From Anaerolineae bacterium CG2_30_64_16 (lineage in GTDB: Bacteria > Chloroflexota > Anaerolineae > CG2-30-64-16), in the NCBI GenBank assembly GCA_001871755.1, contig MNXL01000288.1, forward strand, positions 1 through 7,505: DNA of 7,505 bases, read 5' to 3'. The notes under the pieces were generated by a model, which searched no databases, was not told the origin of the DNA, and was given only the letters and a program-made list of their open reading frames with translations. A program made the translations under genes and the position numbers. Shown piece by piece: positions 5,366 through 7,505 of this stretch (positions are counted from its first letter, which is position 1; the number at the start of each line of letters is the position of its first letter).

Positions 5366-5389
5366 CTAATCTCCTTCGTCACCGTGCAT

Positions 5390-5588
5390 GCGTGATGGCG
5401 CGAAACGTACTGCATACTGCATAACGCGGCACCTGCCGCAACCAAACCCCTGTCAACGCAAAGCATGTCTTGAGCCTGCCGAAAGGGCGCGAAGGCGCAA
5501 AGCCGCAAGAGAATCTTTGCGACCTTGCGTTGAGGGATTTGCGCAGACAACGCAAATGTCGCGAGGTAATACTATACTGCAATCCGCG
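5390..5588. repeat. intergenic island of short repeats and hairpins
   Basis: I see no gene in this stretch between the Yip1 operon and the solitary antitoxin locus. It holds the right TACTGC-type copy (5397-5426), a degenerate relative of the CCTGAGCC-GTCGAAGG repeat (5467-5486), a stem CGCAAAG/CTTTGCG (5496-5502 with 5515-5521, 12-nt loop), and a perfect stem ATTTGCG/CGCAAAT (5537-5543 with 5551-5557, 7-nt loop). These hairpins lie about 30-90 bp after the last stop codon of the Yip1 operon and might end or stabilise that transcript. No T-run follows them on the minus strand, so a classic intrinsic terminator is not supported. Confidence 0.5.
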
Positions 5589-6374
5589 TTATCGGCTCGC
5601 GACGATGATGCCCATGATCCCCGCTACGCCGATGACCGCGATGATCAGCAGGACGATGGCGACCAGCAGCGGCAGCAGCACGGCGAGGAGCGCCCGCTCG
5701 ATCGACAGCTTCTGGCTGACCGCGGTGGCCTTGACGTAGATGATCGCGCCCCACAAGAAAGCGATGAACCCGATCACGCCGCCCACGAACGGCGCCCGGC
5801 TGAAAACGTTCAGCAGATGCGGCACGGCGAACAGCGACGTGGCGCCGAAGAACTCGGCCAGGCCCGCGCGGCCGCCCAGCAGTCTGGCCGCCAGCATCAC
5901 CCAGATGCCGTAGCCGAGCCAGGCGCCCAGGGTTGCCATCGACAATGGGAAGCCCGCGCGGCCGAACGGGGTGGAGAACCATTTGCCGATCGCTTCCAGG
6001 ATGGCGCTCACCGGTCTGGGCAAAATCGTCGGCAGTTGCGCGATTTCGCTCCCGATCTGGGCGCCGAGTTGGAAGCTCTGGCGGACCTGCGCCAGGATCT
6101 GCTCCCGGACGTCGCTGGGGATGCCCTGCATGAACGGGATTGCCTGGGCCAGCCCCTGCTCGAATCCGGCCGTGGCATCGGCGATCTCGGTCGCGGCGTC
6201 CCCGCGCAGCCCGTGGACTGTGTCGATGACCAGGGTCGGCAGCCCGACGATCAGCGCCAGCCCGACGATCAGCAGAAAGCCACGAAAGAACACGTCCCCG
6301 CGCGCCCGGAAAGCGGTGAAGGTCTCAGTGTTCAAGGTCAGCGCGCCGCGTGCGATGCGAATCCAGTCAGACAT
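5589..6374 (-). CDS. Yip1-family integral membrane protein (second gene of pair)
   Basis: This 261-residue polytopic membrane protein fits the bacterial Yip1 (YIF1/YIP1-like) domain family, whose function in bacteria is not established. Hydrophobic segments lie near residues 30-53, 140-165, 175-190, 196-215 and 228-258. A long polar region of about 60-135, rich in Gln and Glu, lies between the first and second helices and is probably outside the bilayer. The core ARLLGGRAGLAEFFGATSLF (163-182) followed by PHLL and PFVGGVIG aligns with the same region of the upstream gene product, so the two are paralogs. The start ATG (6374) comes four bases after the end of that gene, with GGAGG overlapping its stop, so translation is coupled. 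The two proteins may form a heteromeric complex (inference). Confidence 0.8.
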   Translation of the reverse strand: MSDWIRIARGALTLNTETFTAFRARGDVFFRGFLLIVGLALIVGLPTLVIDTVHGLRGDAATEIADATAGFEQGLAQAIPFMQGIPSDVREQILAQVRQSFQLGAQIGSEIAQLPTILPRPVSAILEAIGKWFSTPFGRAGFPLSMATLGAWLGYGIWVMLAARLLGGRAGLAEFFGATSLFAVPHLLNVFSRAPFVGGVIGFIAFLWGAIIYVKATAVSQKLSIERALLAVLLPLLVAIVLLIIAVIGVAGIMGIIVASR

Positions 6375-6377
6375 GGC

Positions 6378-7094
6378 TCACCTCCCCACGATGGCCGTGA
6401 TGACGGCCCCACCCAGACCGGCGACCAGAAGCCAGAAGAGCAGGTAGACGGCGAAGGGCAGGACCGTAGCCCAGAAGGTCCGGCCCCACGACAACCCGTG
6501 CGCGCTACGCAACGCCTTGTAGCGGCAGATCAACTGCCAGGTACCCAGCACACCGCCGATGGTCAGGAACGGGATGAAGCCCAACCCGCGCAGCAGCAGC
6601 GGCGTGAACGCCAGGGCAGTCGTCCCCAGGGTCTGGCCGACGCCCCCGGCGCCACCGAGCAGCCTGGCAAACAGGTGCGCCAGCAAACCGTAGATCAGCC
6701 AACTCAGCAGGGCGGCCACGGGCCAGGCCACCAGATTCCAGGCCGCGTTGCCCGGGCTGGGCGCGCCGAACAGGGTCGGCAAGATGCGCCACGCCAGATC
6801 CCACGTCTGCTGGAACTGGGTCAGCGCCTCGGGGATGCGCGCGATCTCGGTCCACCAGGGCATGCGCTGGTACGCGTTCCAGATCACGTCCTTGATGGCG
6901 CTGATCTGGGGGATGCTGGCCCAGGCCAACAGTTGGCCCACCAGGTGGAGCAGGGCGGTGCCTGCCCCGATGATGACGATCAGAAACAAGCCTTCGACAA
7001 AGGGGTTGTCGTCGTCGCGCAACTGGTCGTACGCGTCGCCATCCAGGAACAGCGCCCGGAGGATCAGGCCGATCGAGAGTGTGCGATTACCCAT
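6378..7094 (-). CDS. Yip1-family integral membrane protein (first gene of pair)
   Basis: This 238-residue membrane protein is the first gene of the two-gene operon. The N-terminus SIGLILRALFLDGDAYDQLR (7-26) is amphipathic. Membrane segments lie near 33-57, 120-142, 153-172, 174-190 and 208-234, and a polar stretch at 65-118 (AYQRMPWWTEIARIPEALTQ) separates the first two. The signature ARLLGGAGGVGQTLGTTALA (143-162) with PLLL, PF and W-x4-RY after it matches the neighbouring paralog and the Yip1 domain. The ATG (7094) is well supported by AAGGAGGT (7106-7099) four bases upstream. A perfect 15-bp palindrome at 7124-7138 lies in the leader and may be a control site. Function and localisation beyond membrane insertion are unknown. 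Confidence 0.8.
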   Translation of the reverse strand: MGNRTLSIGLILRALFLDGDAYDQLRDDDNPFVEGLFLIVIIGAGTALLHLVGQLLAWASIPQISAIKDVIWNAYQRMPWWTEIARIPEALTQFQQTWDLAWRILPTLFGAPSPGNAAWNLVAWPVAALLSWLIYGLLAHLFARLLGGAGGVGQTLGTTALAFTPLLLRGLGFIPFLTIGGVLGTWQLICRYKALRSAHGLSWGRTFWATVLPFAVYLLFWLLVAGLGGAVITAIVGR

Positions 7095-7107
7095 GTAGAC
7101 CTCCTTC

Positions 7108-7220
7108 GTGCAAGTACTTCACTGGTTAGGCCCTAACCTGGACGAGCCAGAACCAAACACACAAATGCCGCCAGAAGATTCTTGCTTGTTGTGCAAGGAT
7201 TTCACTGGTTAGGGCCTAAT
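7108..7220. repeat. pair of 30-bp direct repeats, each with a TTAGG-CCTAA palindrome
   Basis: The 30-bp segments 7108-7137 and 7191-7220 match at 26 positions with an 83-bp offset. Both contain TTCACTGGTTAGG followed by CCTAA. The first holds the perfect palindrome GGTTAGGCCCTAACC (7124-7138); the second holds TTAGGGCCTAA (7209-7219). The left copy lies in the leader of the Yip1 operon and the right copy forms the breakpoint of the antitoxin relic. They could be operator sites, short palindromic elements, or the ends of a small vanished insertion. The 53 bp between them show no reading frame of note. Confidence 0.6.
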
Positions 7221-7391
7221 TGCTGTCGTAAATGGCGGCCTCGAAACTCGCTGACCACCTCAATAGGGCGCGATACTTCTAAATAGTCGGTTGTGTCGTG
7301 AGCATCCCAAAACTCAGCCGCCTCCTCGTAACTGCTGAATTCGCCTGGAATAGGTTCAACTCCCTTGAACTCCCTTGTCTCTGTCTTTCAT
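7202..7391 (-). pseudogene. relic of a CopG-type antitoxin gene (frameshifted and 3'-truncated)
   Basis: One minus-strand frame reads REFKGVEPIPGEFSSYEEAA and then EFWDAHDTTDYLE, on to EVVSEFRGRH, before turning into LRQQLGPNQ and a TGA at 7202-7204. The EFWDAHDTTDYL segment corresponds to EFFDTHDMGEYW of the solitary antitoxin at 5041-5292, so both belong to the same antitoxin family. The DNA-binding C-terminal half expected after RGRH is gone; the break lies at the TTAGGGCCTAA palindrome. The natural ATG would be at 7391 (MKDRDKG), but it is one base out of frame with the main body, so a single-base indel near 7375 also disables it. Clearly non-functional. Confidence 0.7.
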
Positions 7392-7449
7392 AGTATCTCC
7401 GTTCAGAGTGGCTCATATCACGCGCCGAGATAGGTAAAGCGTATCTTCT
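7379..7449 (-). pseudogene. C-terminal relic of a BrnT-like toxin gene
   Basis: The frame reads ISARDMSHSERRYYERQ, the characteristic C-terminal signature of BrnT-like toxins (an ISAR motif followed by ERRxYE). It overlaps the antitoxin relic as toxin and antitoxin genes of this class normally do. Everything upstream of about RRYALP is missing: beyond 7450 the sequence passes into the palindromic repeat at 7471-7505. The frame stays open back to a GTG at 7497, but that part is repeat sequence, not toxin. It is a different locus from the toxin stub at 5270-5365, because its antitoxin is distinct in sequence. Non-functional. Confidence 0.65.
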
Positions 7450-7470
7450 CAATTCTTGGGGGGAATCGCG

Positions 7471-7505
7471 CTGTGGCCGGTCTCCTGACCGAGCCACCGT
7501 GGCTC
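7471..7505. repeat. short palindromic dispersed repeat, copy B, at window end
   Basis: CTGTGGCCGGTCT (7471-7483) matches copy A at 2420-2432. TGGCCGGTC (7474-7482) and GACCGAGCCA (7487-7496) form a nine-pair hairpin with one bulge and a 4-nt loop. GAGCCACCGTGGCTC (7491-7505) is a separate perfect 7+1+7 palindrome ending at the last base, so the full repeat may be a larger palindrome cut by the window edge. It marks the breakpoint of the toxin relic. Confidence 0.6.

Noticed and set aside
5400..5426. Short CRISPR-like repetition of TACTGC units
   Set aside because: Only two or three 6-7 bp units without regular spacers and no cas genes; this is a simple intergenic repeat.
5496..5557. Intrinsic terminator for the Yip1 operon
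   Set aside because: Two good stems are present, but neither is followed by a T-run on the minus strand, so I list them only as hairpins.
5388..7136. A 582-codon plus-strand open frame spanning the Yip1 pair
   Set aside because: It is the antisense shadow of two well-supported membrane genes. Its product is a low-complexity run of Gln, Arg, Asp, Pro and Gly, it has no ribosome binding site, and it crosses a gap full of repeats.

Overview
This is a GC-rich window of ordinary bacterial chromosome. It looks like a metagenome-style contig, and my best guess at the lineage is Chloroflexota (Anaerolineae-like). That guess is inference. It rests on the high GC content, the paired Yip1-type membrane proteins, and fragments of short intergenic repeats I associate with such genomes (TCCTGAGCCGGTCGAAGG at 688-705, a degenerate relative near 5467-5486, and TACTGC-type repeats). 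No rRNA, tRNA, CRISPR array or complete insertion sequence is visible.

Layout. (1) 1-651 (+) is the 3' part of an EamA/DMT drug-metabolite exporter cut by the window edge. (2) 777-1490 (+) is an unrecognised protein with two membrane segments and a soluble, possibly PH-like, C-terminal domain. (3) 1565-2174 (-) is an apparently intact type II toxin-antitoxin (TA) operon: a ribbon-helix-helix antitoxin followed, with a 14-nt overlap, by a MazF/PemK endoribonuclease. A 199-bp direct repeat flanks it, made of the last third of gene (2): 1287-1485 and 2444-2642, with 7 mismatches. (4) 2675-3550 (-) is a class I SAM methyltransferase. (5) 3559-3705 (-) is a 48-codon reading frame or gene remnant. 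(6) 3702-4976 (-) is MoeA, the molybdenum insertase. (7) 5041-5292 (-) is a CopG-type antitoxin whose toxin partner survives only as an N-terminal stub, 5270-5365. (8) 5589-6374 and 6378-7094 (-) are a two-gene operon of Yip1-family membrane proteins, read 7094 to 5589. (9) 7202-7449 (-) is a second ruined TA locus: the C-terminus of a BrnT-like toxin and the frameshifted N-terminal half of a CopG-type antitoxin, bounded on both sides by short palindromic repeats.

The genes do not form one pathway. The window holds housekeeping or metabolic genes (exporter, MoeA, methyltransferase, Yip1 pair) separated by intergenic islands in which TA modules have arrived and decayed. Three TA loci are present in 7.5 kb: one intact, one reduced to antitoxin plus toxin stub, and one a relic. 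Short palindromic repeats sit exactly at several breakpoints, which is the most interesting pattern here. I see no convincing new multi-gene defence system. The best leads are the repeat-flanked MazF module with a possible antisense promoter at its 3' side, and the repeated link between short palindromes and rearrangement junctions.
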